From assembly GCF_030272615.1 (NCBI RefSeq), contig NC_081410.1, forward strand, positions 115,889,140-115,953,139: a stretch of DNA of 64,000 nt, read 5' to 3'. Shown here in pieces: positions 1-12,700 of the stretch. The number at the start of each line of letters is the position of its first letter. Positions within the stretch are counted from its first letter, which is position 1. The translations under genes were made by a program, and so were the position numbers. Under the pieces are notes generated by a model, which was given only the letters and a program-made list of their open reading frames with translations, did no database searches and was not told the DNA's origin. This DNA comes from Cryptomeria japonica. Taxonomy: Eukaryota > Streptophyta > Pinopsida > Cupressales > Cupressaceae.

Positions 1-736
1 TTCCATTTCCAACCTAAGGATAGATTCCTCATATCCTTTTCAATATAGTCTTTGACAAAGAGACCTCACCTATTTTCAACAATAGTTATAAGATTGATCT
101 GGCCCATCTCTGAGTCTAAAGGAGAATAACCTCCCCATTAATTTGACCAAAACATAGCTTTTCCCCCATCTTTCACATTCCATGAAATATTTTCTGACAT
201 GAGATTTCTGCAACTCAAGATAAAGTTCCAGACCCTTGATCCTTTTGGAGGGTTAAGAGTTCTGAAAGTTCCTTGTTTACTCATATCATCCAAATATTTT
301 CCTTTGAGAACTCTAACCTTTGTCCAATTAGGATTGCAGTAGATTTTTCAAATTAGCTTCGCTCCTAAAGCTTTGTTCTTCCATAATTGGTTTCTCAGAC
401 CAATGCCCCCACAACATTTGGGTTTACAAACTTTATCTTGTGCTATCAAAGCCAATTTCCTTTTTTCGGCCATTCCTTGCTAGAAGAAGGATCTCATTTT
501 ATTTACTAGTTTTGTGTTCACTCCAATTGAAAGGGATAAAAAAGACATAAGATATATTGGAATAGTAGAGAGGATTGTCTTCAACATGATAATTCTACTT
601 TCCCAAGATAGCCATTTTTTATTTCCAAGACTCCATATTCTTGTCTGTCGTTTCACCCATCAAAACCCAGATTTTGGAGGTTCTAATACCTTTGTCTAAG
701 GGTAAACCTAGGTAAATGCAAGGAAGTTTCCCTTCT
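1..736 (-). pseudogene. LINE-A ORF2, RT thumb and C-terminal region (cut by window edge)
   Basis: No long open frame survives, but minus-strand translation of this stretch is recognisable piecewise: WESRIIMLKTILSTIPIYLM, then KMRSFFW-like sequence, then KLALIAQDKVCKPKCCGGIG, then LRNQLWKNKALGAKLI. These correspond to the thumb and following segment that in LINE-B reads GLGLRNISSMNKALLAKQIW. The element runs off the left edge, so the RNase H region and tail cannot be assessed. Confidence 0.7.
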
Positions 737-2148
737 TTAAAATTGAGGAGAGCAAGGATTTGGGCATCTATATTCTTTTTTTGCATTGAAGAAGATAATA
801 CCTAAATTTACTTTATTTACGAACTGTCTTGAAGCTAAATTATATATCCTTAGAATTTTCTTGAAATAGATTGCTTCTCTTCTTTTCGCTTTACCAAATA
901 ACATTGTATCATCTACAAATTGTTGATGAGTAACCGTCTCTACTACATTGGTAATCCTTATACCTCTAATCAATCTGTCCTACTAGTATTTGAGAAAAGA
1001 TCCGCCCGAAGATTCAATAAGGATGATGAAGAGGAAGGGTGAGATTGGATCTCCCGACCAAATTCCTCTAGAAGATTCAAAGAAGCCTTGAGGAGAATCA
1101 TTAACTAAGATTGAAAAGTGTGGAGTAGAGATATAGTAAAAGATTAAATTGATCCACTTTTTCGAGAATCCAAAGGTCTCCAAACATTTGTATAAGAAAC
1201 TCCAATCTACTTTGTCATATTTCTTATTGATATCCATTTTGATCAACATACTAGGATGTTTGTTGATTTGCAAAGAATGGATTGCTTCTTGGGCTATGAT
1301 GACTCCATCCACAATGGATCTCCTTGGGACAAAACTGGTTTATTCTTTCGAGTTTATTAAAGGTAGTACCAACTCCAGTCTATTTGCTAGAACTTTTGAA
1401 ATGATCTTATAAATGGTATTGCCGAGGGAAATAGGTCTAAAGTCCTCAAATTTTGAGCACTTATCTTTCTTCGAGGCCAATACAATGAAAGTATTATTGA
1501 TCTCTTTCAAAAAATTGCTTGAATTTCTAGCTATCTCTAAGGCTCTAGTAAGCTCATTTCCTAAGATAGGCCAACATTTTTGGAAGAAACAAGTCGAGAA
1601 TCCGTCTGGACCCAGAGATTTTTCTATGTGAAGTTGTTTTAAAACTTTCTCTACTTCCTGAGAGGAAACTTTTTGGTTTAACTTTGAGTTAACTTCTTTT
1701 GATACGTTATTTGGGATGTTTCTCAATAATTCCTTTTGAGATTTTAAATCCGATCCTTCCCAATTATTAAGAATATCTGTAAAGAAAGACACTGATTTTT
1801 TTTAAAATTTCCTCCAAATATTCAATCATATTGTCTTGTTCCTCTTTAATTCTCTAAATTGTATAAAAGGATTTGCTTTCTTTAGTGCTATTATGAAAGA
1901 ATTTAGAATTTCTATCACCTTTTGAGAGCCATACATCTCTTAATATTTGTCTCCAAAATATATTCCTCCTTTGCTACATGGCGCCGAAGTAGTTCCATCT
2001 CCTTCAAGAATCTTTCTTGATCCCTATCGCAATCTAATACCTCTGAATTCAATTTCTCTATTTCTCTTTCAACTCTATTTTTTTCATGAAATATGTTTGA
2101 AATTTTTTCTCTATTCCGGGTGAGAATATTTTGTTTAATCTTCTTCAT
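737..2148 (-). pseudogene. LINE-A ORF2, linker and reverse transcriptase (decayed)
   Basis: The charged helical linker (2148 to 1915) is followed by GDRNSKFFH, a conserved pre-RT motif. The RT then shows GPDGFSTCFFQKCW, DFRPISLGNTIYKIISKVLANRL, the motif A region MDINKKYDKVDWSFL (conserved AFD altered to KYD), GDPISPFLF (motif B/C region) and FVDDTMLFG, the catalytic DD motif. Several stops (for example after 1340 and near 980) and shifts interrupt the frame. Order and motifs match plant L1 RT. LINE-B at 38998-40531 has the same architecture with different sequence. Confidence 0.88.
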
Positions 2149-2345
2149 TTTTGATACAAAGCAAAAGAGCTTGGAACCTTCAAATCTCTCTCCATTTCAC
2201 CATTTATCCATGAAAGAAACAAATTACTGGTCCCTCATCCACAATTTTTCAAATTTAAAGGGGCAATCGATGGGCTTCTTATCTCCAGTTAAAAATAACT
2301 GAATTGGGTAGTGATGTGATCCATAAATTGGCATTATAGATGTTT

Positions 2346-2990
2346 TTAGTTGAAAATATATTTTGGAAAGATCCCTTTAAAAAAGAATCTGTCTAATTTC
2401 TCTTCTATATAACTGAAACCCAATCTTTTGTTGTTCCACGTAAATACCCTATTGTCAGTAACTATATCTAGTAAATTATTCTTGACATCCCAATCTCTAA
2501 AGTCAATTTGGGACTGGGATTCCTTCCGAGTGCCTCCATATTTCTCTGATAGATGAAGAACCACATTAAAATCTCCTCCTAACACCACATTTTGTTGGGG
2601 ATTAATTTTCATTAGTCTTTCTAGATCTTTCCATAAAGCCAGTTTGATGTTGTTTTGAATTGGTCCATTAATATTGAAGATTGAAATCTTGATGTCTTCC
2701 TAAAAGATTGAAAGTAACCCTATTATCCATTTTGTATCTAATGATTGATGCAAGTATGATATTTTCCTTGGGTTCCAAAGTATGGCTAACACACCAGCAA
2801 CCCCTATTGCCTCTACCAATTCCACTTCCCAATAGCCCAATTTCTTAGTGAAAGAAGACATCCAATCTTTATTCAGTTTGGTTTCTTGAAGCAAGACTAC
2901 CCCTAGTTTGAACATTTTTATACAACATCTGACCAGACATTTCTTTGTGGGGGCATTCATGCCCTTGACATTTCACGATATTATTTGCAT
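2346..2990 (-). pseudogene. LINE-A ORF2, N-terminal apurinic-type endonuclease domain (decayed)
   Basis: This is the endonuclease that nicks the target for target-primed reverse transcription. The likely ORF2 start is the ATG at 2990, giving MQIIS, then a stop where plant LINEs have Trp, then NVKGMNAPTKK, the conserved opening of L1 ORF2. Catalytic motifs are visible: LLQETKL (metal-binding Glu) and GGDFNVV (Asp/Asn). The two open pieces, 2960-2700 and 2612-2346, are separated by a break. The segment lies directly upstream of the RT on the same strand. Confidence 0.8.
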
Positions 2991-4276
2991 AATTCCAAAG
3001 ATGGGGGATTCCCCTTTCCTTTGTTCCAAACATCTTTTTTTTTGTTGATTCTTATCTTTCCCATCTAAATATCTTAGGACTCCAAAGGATTTCCCACCTC
3101 TTTTTCCCTCTGGAGACTATCCACACTCTAGTTTTTATTTTATAGAAGGTTGCTCTAACACAACGAATAATTCCTTTTCTTTAAGGACTTTATTTGCCTC
3201 TGTTGTTTCAAGATTATTTATGGTTAAAACATTCTCTTCTGCTATGAAATCATCCATATTCAGTATTTTCTTAAAAAATCTTGTTTTTATGACCAAGAAT
3301 CTTCTGATTCACCAATCTGAGGCGATGAGATACCTAAGAAGTCACAAACTACTACCAATTCTCCAATTAGAGAAGAAGGGGGGGTATGAACCTTAACTTC
3401 AAAATCTGGGGTTGGAGAGGGGCACTACAAGGGAGATTGAGCATCAAGGGTATCTAAGAGATCCAAAAAATAATAGGCCAACCTAACAGAGTCCGAAATA
3501 GGGATTTTAGGAATGACATATAGTTGCTTTGAAGGCATATATTGGGAACCTTTCAAGTTTCATTTCCCCATCAGTATCAAAGATCTTCTTTTTTCCATTT
3601 TCAAACTTAAAATCTTTGAAGGAGATTGTTTGCACTCCCTTTTAGAATTTTCTCTCAAGTTCTTGGAGCTACCCAAAGGCCTTCCTCTTTTTCATTTTGG
3701 TGGGGTGTAAAACTTAGGGACCCTTGGGTGGATGTTAATCTCAGGTACTTGGCAAAAAATAGGATAGATTGCTGAGCTCTTTGAACTATCTTTATCCAAA
3801 TCTATCCTTAGCAGAGGGATATTATTTTTCAATGAGAAGAGGTGCTAGATAAAGAAGGAGATTAAGCTTCCCGCCTCTTCCTTGTTTATTATATATGAGG
3901 GTTCTCCACCATTATTAAATTGATTCAATCTTGAGTCTGGGAAAGACTCATTCAAGTCTGATACATTTCTTTCCTTGTTCAAATAAGTAAATTGAGTATC
4001 TAAGGTTTCTATTATTTGAGGTTTGAAATGAAAATATTTTTGGATGTGGTCCCAGTTCTAACTAAAGCTTAGTGCCTTATAAAAAGAAATTAGCATTTTT
4101 ACCACATTTAGCCACCAAACCTCCAGAGCTAGAACTAGGGATGAAACAAAGCTTTCTAGATGTCTAAGATTTAATAAAAGGCAAGGGGAATCAGAAAACA
4201 TGTTTCTTTGCATTAGTAATAGAGGCCCTTTGATATTTTGTGGAAGTTCACAATACTCAATCTGAGAAGAAATATT

Positions 4277-5110
4277 CTAAGTCTCCCCAATATCATCCTT
4301 ATTTATCTCGAGGACTTCATTTATAACTTGGTATGTTATTTTTTGAATGATGTTATCTTGAATATCCACTATCCACTCCTGAAGTAGGCTTTCTAGGTCA
4401 TGAGGATAAGCCTTCCATCCATGATGGCCCATATTACCCAAAATAACCTCATTTTCGAAGAGTTGTTGATCATAATAAGGAATATTTGGAAAGAGGTCTG
4501 AAATTAAAGGCCTATTTTCATAAAAGAGACAATGGGAGAAAAAACCATTGTCCTCAATGCTTGAGATAAAGGATGTAGAATTTTGAATAGGCTCAGAGTC
4601 TGGACAAGAGGAAGAGAAATGATATGTGAGATGACAGTTCTCACAAACCAAGTTTGGTTCTTCAAAAAACACCTTTTGGGTCCAACAACCATTTTTCGAG
4701 GAGATGTTAAGATGGGAAGGAAGACTCTTAGTTGTGTCCATGAGCATACACATTCTAACTAGGAGGTTAGGATTTTCAAAGAAATTTAAATCTAGTTTGA
4801 GAAAGATGCCTAGTGAGTTTCCTAAGATCTCTTGTTCTCTATATTCTAGAGGAAAATTTTGGAGATTAATCTCGAAAGGAAAAAATTTAATATAATCAAA
4901 GCAGGATCAAAATTGGGATTCCACATTTGCATATACAAACCAGACAAATTATAGCTCCATGATTTAATTCTAAAAACTCTATCTCTATATTCCTTTGAGT
5001 TAAATAAGGTAATAAAAGAACCATTGCCATTATCAATCAAAAACACCTCATTTACTCCCTCCCAATGTTTAAAGACCCATTGAAATAAATAAATTTTTTA
5101 ATAGATATTT
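4277..5110 (-). pseudogene. LINE-A ORF1 relic (DUF4283-like domain plus CCHC knuckle)
   Basis: ORF1 proteins of plant L1 elements bind the element RNA. Reading the minus strand from about 5110, the frame shows the DUF4283-type pattern: LFQWVFKHWEGVN, then GNGSFITLF, then WSYNLSGLYMQMWNPNFDP. After a frameshift near 4850 the next frame (4753 to 4277) carries a clean CX2CX4HX4C zinc knuckle, CENCHLTYHFSSSC, the usual C-terminal element of this domain. About 110 acidic, unremarkable residues follow to a stop at 4277. The start codon is not identified. The domain assignment is by pattern; the frame break shows that it is a pseudogene. Confidence 0.75.
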
Positions 5111-6085
5111 TTCAGAACTTATAGATTATAGACTTTTGATGGAATTTTGCACTCTGAGGGCAGAGGGTACTCTCTGAGAGGGTGATATTCACCATCGGTT
5201 CCTTGTCTCTCCTTTGCCGACTTGAATCCAGGTCTTCATCCTTACCCTCATTTTTTGTTCATATTTTTTATGATGAAACCTCACATACTTTATCTCCCAA
5301 ACTTAGTCCTTTTCCCTCCGATCTAATCTCTCCTTCTTGGGATGTAATAGTTTGTTCCCTCTTCATAGCTCTAGAGGCATTCAGATCATAACTAATCTAG
5401 CTTTCTTTGACTAACTCTCTTACCATTGGATGGAAGAGATTAGCACTCCTAAATGCCTAGTTGTGCTGGTTTTGAAGATAATTATTGGACCAATTTTGGC
5501 TATCAACCAAATACCTATCTTTTTTTTTTTGCTCGAATTGACTTTCAAGACTAGAATGTCTCCCATGAATTTGAATGCCTCTTATACAGAGGGTCACCAT
5601 AAGAAATTGGATAGGGGATGGGAATATTATTTGGAAAAGAAGGAAAGAAGGGGGAAGGGTGTTCCTATACGATATTCCAAGATCAAAATGAGAGAAGGGC
5701 TTAACAAAATGGTTGGAGTACCTTTTCCTAAATGGGATTTGAGAACTTAGAATCTTGTTTTTGGAAGATGTTATTTGCCAATACTCCTGGGGCCAGACCT
5801 TCTTTGGTAGTGGTGGATTTATTTTTTATATCTAAAAGGAAAAATTAAAATAAAAGATAAAATTAAAAAGAAAACTAAAAATTAAAACTGACAAATTATA
5901 TGCTTTGCATGAGGTGCGGTGGCACACATAAGTTGCAGAGGAGGTATGATGGCATAGGAGTTGCTGCTAGTTTTATGGGGTTGGATATATAATATCGATA
6001 TCCAGTGCCTACACTCATGTTCCTTCAACACAATTCCTAGAAAAGTCTCCCATATAAGCCCTAGTACATATATCATCATACCCGA
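5111..6085. other. Unassigned sequence between LINE-A and the foldback element
   Basis: The stretch may include the LINE-A 5' UTR. Short frames occur on both strands, but none shows a recognisable domain. No tRNA, LTR end or target duplication was found. Confidence 0.4.
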
Positions 6086-6681
6086 TACGACATGAATAAA
6101 TAAATTATACCCACACAAGGGAAGGCAAGTTAGAAGGGAACTCAAGTCAAAAGGGAAGTATGGTAGAGGAGGATATAGGACACTTTACTTGGCAAGCATT
6201 TGACCCAACCCAACAAGCACTTTAGTGAATATGTGAATGGGGGTAAGTGAAAATGTGCTAGAGTTAGTGCTAGCATCAGACATATTAGGGACGTAAGTGA
6301 TGATGAAAGAACTGTGCACCTAGGACCATGCCTAAATGAGGGAGATTCTCAATTAGCCAAGCTTGGGATCGGGACCAACTTGCTTATCTAGTTTAAGATA
6401 ATTAAATTATAGGAAAGGTCGTAGGTAGCTCAATCAAGTTAGGACCATATTAAATGAAATCTCTCCATGAAGGAAGAGACCAATGAATAGCTAGTGGCAT
6501 ATGGAGTATCTCTCTTATCTGTGGATAAGGGATTGGCTAAACTCAGCAAGGGAACCCTTCACCCATTATTTAATTTCTCTTAGGTGGGCTATATCCTCCT
6601 CTACTAGACTTCCCTTCTGACTTGAGTTCCCTTCTGACTTGCCTTCCCTTGTTTGGGTATAATTTTTGTATTGATGTCGTA
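6086..6681. repeat. Inverted-repeat (foldback or MITE-like) element
   Basis: About 92 bases at 6086-6177 recur as a near-perfect reverse complement at 6590-6681. Both arms contain AATTATACCC, then CAAGGGAAGGCAAGT, AGAAGGGAACTCAAGTCA, and finish with AGAGGAGGATATA. The arms are separated by a spacer of about 410 bases with no coding potential. The right arm stops five bases before the LTR that begins at 6687, so that LTR element may have inserted into the foldback end. No clear target duplication or transposase was seen, so the superfamily is unknown. Confidence 0.7.
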
Positions 6682-6686
6682 GTGAG

Positions 6687-8674
6687 TGTTGGAACCCTAA
6701 ATTTTCATAATAGTACCCCTAACATGATCACCAAGATTTTGTGTTTAAAGTGGTAAAATGTTGAAGCTACAAAAGTTTTCTTTTACCTAACATAGATTCC
6801 CACATATTGTCTCCATTATGCCCTAATGGTATGTGAAAAATTCCTGATAAATCCAAGAAAGATCAGTAAGATAACCTCACTAAGAAAACTTTTCATGACT
6901 ATATCAGAATATCTATTCCGATCTGATAAATGAATGTTAGATAGTCTTATCAAATTAGCTAACCTAATCTAATAAATCAGTGTTGAACACATACATTGGG
7001 ATAGAAATGTCTAACATGAAGTCTTGATTACTTGTTGGAATAACTACTAAAGGTGGAATAACAATTCTATGTGATTCCGATAGAACAAACTATCTCGATA
7101 CCACCATTTCGATATAGCTATATCGAACCAAGCATGTGGATATATATTAGAATAACTAATGAAGTCAGAATAGCACATAATCAGAGTTCCAATTACTAAA
7201 ACTATCCCGATGATTGATAAATAGAATGATATCGGGAGAACTCTCCCGATTATGTACTTATGACTGAGGAACTGACATCGGTAAAACCTATGGCAATAGA
7301 GGATAATGAAGATGATATATCTATCAGTATATCTAGTGAGATCGGAATAATAGATCATCTATGACCCAATAGAACAACTTATCCCAAAAATGAGTATATG
7401 AAGTGACATAGGAATAGCTACTCCGACAACACACTCTCAACTGAATACTTCTATCAGAATAACTTATAGCGAAAGGCAAAATCAAAGGTGAAGATCTTTA
7501 TCAAGATAACTTGTGAAGTCAGGCAAACAGTTTTTTGGTATGCCGATAGTTAAAACAATCCTGATGAGCACCACCCAAGAGGCATTTGACATAGGTAACC
7601 CGAAGACCAAAATTACACTAGTAACAACTCATCAGTATAACCTATGCCAAAATAACAAAAAAGACAGATAGTTTCCAGCAGCGACAAAGCATAAAGACGC
7701 CAAACTAGAAGACATGACAGATGAATCGAAGGGATGTAACCCTAATGTATGATATTTATATGTAAAAAATTAGAAGATTTTAAAGGAAAATATTGGTAAT
7801 GTATATAAAAAAAATAGATTTGTAAAATATCATCAGATAGAAATAAATAAAATACAGACAGTGTTCTTTATTCTCTGTTGTGTTGTATTAAATTTCTCTT
7901 CAGATCAGTTCTCTGTTATAACCATTTGAAGAAAGTGGTTGTTATCTTAAATCCTTGTGTGAAGATTTTATGTTGTAATTGTAAGTTAGAAAAAGATAGA
8001 GTGCATCTAAGACAAAAGGCAACTATTTGCTTTTTATTCTGATTGACCTTTCTATGAGAGTTAAATTCAATCAGACTAACTATAATTGAAGATATCTAAT
8101 TGTAACATTGAGGGTTAGGTAATTGACTAATCCATTGAAGGGAGGATTTAAAATTTATCTTTCAAAGTTATACATAGGGTTTGTAAGTGGATGACTCTAT
8201 TGCCCAAAAGAAATAAGGCACTGGTCTAGTTGCATACAAATTTCAATTCAAATCATTTATCCACATTTTTTCAATTTCATTTTTATGTTAGTAGGAGATA
8301 TAAGTAGAAGTTAAAAGGGAGGATAGTCATAAATCAGACAACAGGGATTAGATTAGAGAAAAAGATAATCAGTTAAAGAAGATCACCAAGAGACTAGGAG
8401 AAATCAAATAATTGAAATCAATAAGATAATTTATCCCAAAGAAATATGCCACTTTGAGATAAACAACAAAGGTAAAAAGTATAACATACAGATCTTCTAT
8501 TAAAAGGACCAACTAAGAGAATCAATTGGTGAGTAGGTACACCCACCTAGGTTCTGCAGAGCGTGAAGTGAGGGAGTTAGCAACCTCGAAAGGTTCACTC
8601 TATTAGTTGGCCAAATCAATTGGAAGATTTTATCATTAAGCAAGGCATACTCATAGAATTTTCCAATCTATTGA
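6687..8674 (+). repeat. 5' LTR of the outer element
   Basis: The repeat begins TGTTGGAACCCTAAATTTTC and stays alignable with 17860-19842 up to CCAATCTATTGA at 8674, where similarity stops. Differences are mostly transitions. It contains no significant ORF. The right end is taken as the last base of shared sequence; it does not finish in the canonical CA, so it may be off by a few bases. Confidence 0.8.
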
Positions 8675-8691
8675 TTTGACCACCAATAGAT

Positions 8692-8709
8692 TGGCAACTC
8701 TATTGGGGA
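8692..8709 (+). other. Primer-binding site of the outer element (tRNA-Arg-like type)
   Basis: TGGCAACTCTATTGGGGA lies 17 bases inside the 5' LTR. It resembles, with CpG-type decay, the TGGCGACTCxGxTGGGGA primer sites found in some plant Ty3-gypsy elements. The assignment to a particular tRNA is from memory of the pattern and is tentative; the position and the TGG start support it as a PBS on the plus strand. Confidence 0.55.
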
Positions 8710-8893
8710 GAACAAACATAAAAAAGACTCTACTGCGAGAAAGAACTCAAAAGAAAGAAACAAAATTTTGTCCCCCATGAAGGAGGTGGCAACTTTGTAA
8801 AAATTATTAATGAAGAATTAGTTACTGCAATAATCTAGCCTCCAAAATGTACCAATAGCCATATTCTTATGAAACCCCACGTCCAAGAATGTA

Positions 8894-10701
8894 ATGCACA
8901 CAACAACAATGGCCGCTACAACACATAAAGGAAGATGTATTCCCGAAAGATACAATCCATTAGATTTTAGTAATGTTCTTGAGTGCCCAGAAAAGCTTCT
9001 CTATGAGCTTAAAAAATATATGTCGAGGTTCCATGGAGAAGAAAGTGAATTGGTGATTAGGCATTTGAAAGCATTTTACTGGTTTATTGAAACTTTTGAG
9101 ATTTACTCAGATTAATTGATCATGAAACTGTTTGTGATGACAATGGAAGATGTTGCAGAGCAGATTTTTAGGTTCTTGTCCCCACAAAGCATCTCATCAT
9201 GGGAGGAACTTGAATGGTGGTTCGTAGAGGATTTCTATGGCATAATTAAAGAAAATGTATCTATCATCAATCCCTCAATCAATTCTCCATAATGTTCTAC
9301 ATTCCATAATCAAATTCAAACAAATCATTATATTGATCTTTCGGTACATGTTAATGAACTCTTCAACATAAGGAGAAAGGAAGGAGAAATTATAAAAGGA
9401 TTAATTGGTAGAATGATGAGAACTTATTTGCAAATACCTAATGATATAAGGCCTAATATATCTACACTTACGAAATTACTCATGAGGGAATGTGGACCTG
9501 ATAATTTGCAATTAGTGTGTTCGATTGCTATGGAGATGAACAGGGAACGACATGATGTGCGTGAGAAGAGTAACATCAACATAAGAGATGAAAATGAAGA
9601 TGAATATATAGGAAAATCAATTATCCCTTTGGAAGGCCCATTCGATGAGAAAACAATCGATGATATTCACGATTGGGAGTCAGAACCTAAGGAAATTGTT
9701 GCTAACATTGATGATGAGGAATGATCTCCATGTGAAGAAGCACACTTCTCTAATAGTGAACAAACAATTGATTCATCCAAATTTGAGAACTACAATGATT
9801 GAATTGATGAAGAAGAATACCCCAATTATGATGAAAGTGAGGAAGCATCCATACCTGCAAGCCATGAGGATACTTTGATAGGAACAGAAACATGTATCAG
9901 TAACAAGGAGGAGGAAGAATGTTTGCTCAATAGTGAACAAATTTCAGATCTTCTAGACAGAGAGTATCAGATAAATGCAAGAAAGGCAAATGAGGTGTAT
10001 CATGGAGAGCGGATAGAATATGCATATAAACCTGGAGATAGTTTTAAAAAAAATTCAAATCTGTTGTGTGATGACATGACTAAGGATGGTTGCAATTTGG
10101 AAAAAAATTATGTGATGAGTCCTATTTCTCTAATAAATACACTAATGAAGATGAGAGCACATATGATGACTGACAAATTGAAGAGTCACATCAGTATAAA
10201 AATCATTTTCAAATTTTTACAAATCCTCTTTATGATGATACAAATAGCGATGATGAAATGATATACTACCATAGTGTACCTGATAAAGACCTCTATGTGT
10301 TCCCAAATCCATTGTATGAAAAGGAAAAAATTTCAGACAATATGGACAATATAGATATGTGTGGAAATAACATGGGTGATAATATGATGAAATCATGTGA
10401 TAAAAAACCCAAAGAGGAAAAGGAGTTTCAAGAAGAAGGTACATTAGACAAGGGTATGCAATATGATCATCACATAGAGGTAACTCCATCCAAAAATGAC
10501 TTCCAAAATTTTTATGGCAATAATAAGGTGTATTGTGAAGCAGTAACAGCGGAGGAAAATAATTATTCTTCAAATCTTAATGATGATACTCCTAAAATAA
10601 TTTCACCTAAAGATAGAATAAAAGGTGAAAACCATGATCATACAAATAATGTGCAGCATGCCCAGAAGATAGGGTCCGGTAGTGAAAAGTATGTAAATTA
10701 G
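8894..10701 (+). pseudogene. Gag-like protein of the outer LTR element (broken)
   Basis: Gag forms the retroelement particle. One frame from ATG 8894 runs to about 10261, broken by stops at 9113, about 9290, 9722 and about 9800, then shifts frame and continues to 10701. The gag core is recognisable: LFVMTMEDVAEQIFRFLS followed by SISSWEELEWWFVEDFYG, the classic gypsy gag pattern of a hydrophobic helix before SWEEL. The C-terminal half is rich in Asp, Glu, Asn and Lys. No CCHC knuckle or DxG protease motif was found. Codons after 10701 degrade further up to the copia insertion at 11119. Confidence 0.65.
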
Positions 10702-11118
10702 GGACAATTCCAAAAGCTAGATTTTCATAAACATGAGGGTATGATAGTTTATCAAAGTTTTATGTCTCTTGTGATGAAGAAACGGAAAGAAAATAGTTCA
10801 AAATATCCTTACCATGATTCTATGATGGGATATGGAGATAAAAGACAAAAGGCATTATAACATATATGGAAAATATAGAAAGATGACAATTGATAAGCTT
10901 TATGATGGAATCAGATTGGATAATAGTATGTACTAGTTTGACATGCTAGTACATGATGAAAATCAGGTATTTGATCCAGGAAAAATCAATGTTTATTTTT
11001 TGGGGGCCTAGGGTCACCAGATGCAGTCTTGATGTAATTTGCAAAAGAGATGTGATTAGCACATGGTCTACTTACACCAGAGATAGTTGGAGTCTTTCTA
11101 TGCCCTTAGGGTGCATAC

Positions 11119-12382
11119 TATTAGAAAAAATAAAGAAGGAAGACTAAGAACAAGGGGGGGGGGGGGGGGTGAATTAGTCTTCACTGGATCACAACAAATT
11201 AAACTCCAAAACGTAAATTGATAAACTGCAACAACAAATAGATAAGCAAATTAACAAAACAACACACAACACCAATATTTTTGACGTGGAAAACCAAGTT
11301 AAGGGAAAAACCACGGGGGGAACCTACCCAGAGTAAGATGATACTCTGCAGTTGTATGTGAAAATATTACAATGAGGAATGCACATGCATTCAAGCACAC
11401 TGCCTAGAGCTCACTGCTCAAAAGATATATGCCCAGAAGGCTACAACCCTTGGGAAAGTCTCACTGACTTACAATATAATTCAGACTACAATTCGGAAAG
11501 ACTGAACTTCAATGATAACATCTACAAATGCCTGATGACAGTTCTAGTTAATCACAATTACTACTCTACAACACCAATCTCACCTCAACACTTCACCAAA
11601 TGATAAATCTCTTTCTCACACAATCTCTGATAATGCAGACATAATACCAACACCTAAATTACATAAGCATCTCACCTATTTATACAGATCATCAACCTAG
11701 ATAACAAGGTTGGCTAAACCCTCAACCCTCATCTCACAATTACAAAAATTATATTGCACGATACAAAGATCGACCACTGGACCAATATTATGATTTAAAT
11801 TACATAACATGGACCTAATTTGAATTCCTAAATGATTACATCCACCGTAAATCCCACCAAGATCAGCCGCAACACGCTACACCACCAAAATTACTACATA
11901 ACATGAAAAATCATCACCGGTTCATAAAAAGCACCAAAAAATCAAACAACAATCAATGCGGATCGCCATAGAAAATAGGACATGAGTAGGAAAAACTAGC
12001 AAGCACATTAGAATCATCCGAAATAGTTGCACCAACACCTCTTTTCAAATCTACATTGGTCAACGTCTCAAAGCTCAAGAACATAGCCAATCAACAACTA
12101 TCACAAGGAAAGATAACTTGCGGAGCACCATATCACGAACCATCTGAAATGAAGATACACAAGACCATCCCAAACAATAATCCAAAGTCTTAGCACAAGA
12201 TTTGATCACACTAGAATATACTAGAGGAAATACTGGATTCTGCAAAACAGTGATCAGCAAAACCAAACTACAAAACCGGATCAAAAACTCTTCCTAAACT
12301 GACCAAAATAACCCACAGGAATATGTTGACATCAATGCCAACAACATATCCTAGCAGCAACAATGAACAACCAAATCCAATA
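11119..12382 (-). repeat. 3' LTR of the nested copia element
   Basis: The plus-strand copy starts TATTAG (TGTTAG in the partner) and ends CCAATA. It matches 16576-17816 over its whole length. It carries a run of 16 G at 11154-11169 where the partner has six, and a stretch around 11380-11600 that is open in one frame but is LTR, not a gene. Confidence 0.88.
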
Positions 12383-12396
12383 ATTTCCCCCTTTGG
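12383..12396 (-). other. Polypurine tract of the nested copia element
   Basis: On the minus strand, AAAGGGGGAAAT directly precedes the 3' LTR start TATTGGATTTGG. It is the plus-strand primer site in reverse transcription. Confidence 0.75.
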
Positions 12397-12700
12397 CATT
12401 GATGGCAACATATGAATGTAAAAAACAATCAATGCAAAGAAAGAAGACATTACCAGCAAACTCCCCCTAAGATCAAGATAGATAGAGTAGTTTTTCACAT
12501 GATCTCTCTCCCCCTTTGACAACAATACAAAAGATCTCCAGAATATAATATTGAGCTCTCAATATAGAATCATGAATCTGTCTGCATGGGATACACAACC
12601 AAATCAACAGATTACTCCAACAAAGGAGCAACACCAACTCATCAATCTGAATAAAAGAATAAGACTCTTAATTCCATAGGATCGATGCAACTCAATGCAT

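Larger units (their letters stand above)
1..5110 (-). mobile_element. LINE-A: decayed L1-type non-LTR retrotransposon, 3' end outside the window
   Basis: The minus strand reads, in order, a DUF4283-like/CCHC ORF1 (5110 to 4277), an inter-ORF stretch of about 1.3 kb, an ORF2 endonuclease (2990 to 2346), a linker, and a reverse transcriptase that continues to base 1. This is the usual plant L1 order. The frames are broken by many stops and shifts, so this is an old copy. The 3' tail and right-hand target duplication lie outside the window and I could not fix the 5' boundary, which lies somewhere between 5110 and 5880. The architecture matches LINE-B at 35599-43096. Confidence 0.85.
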
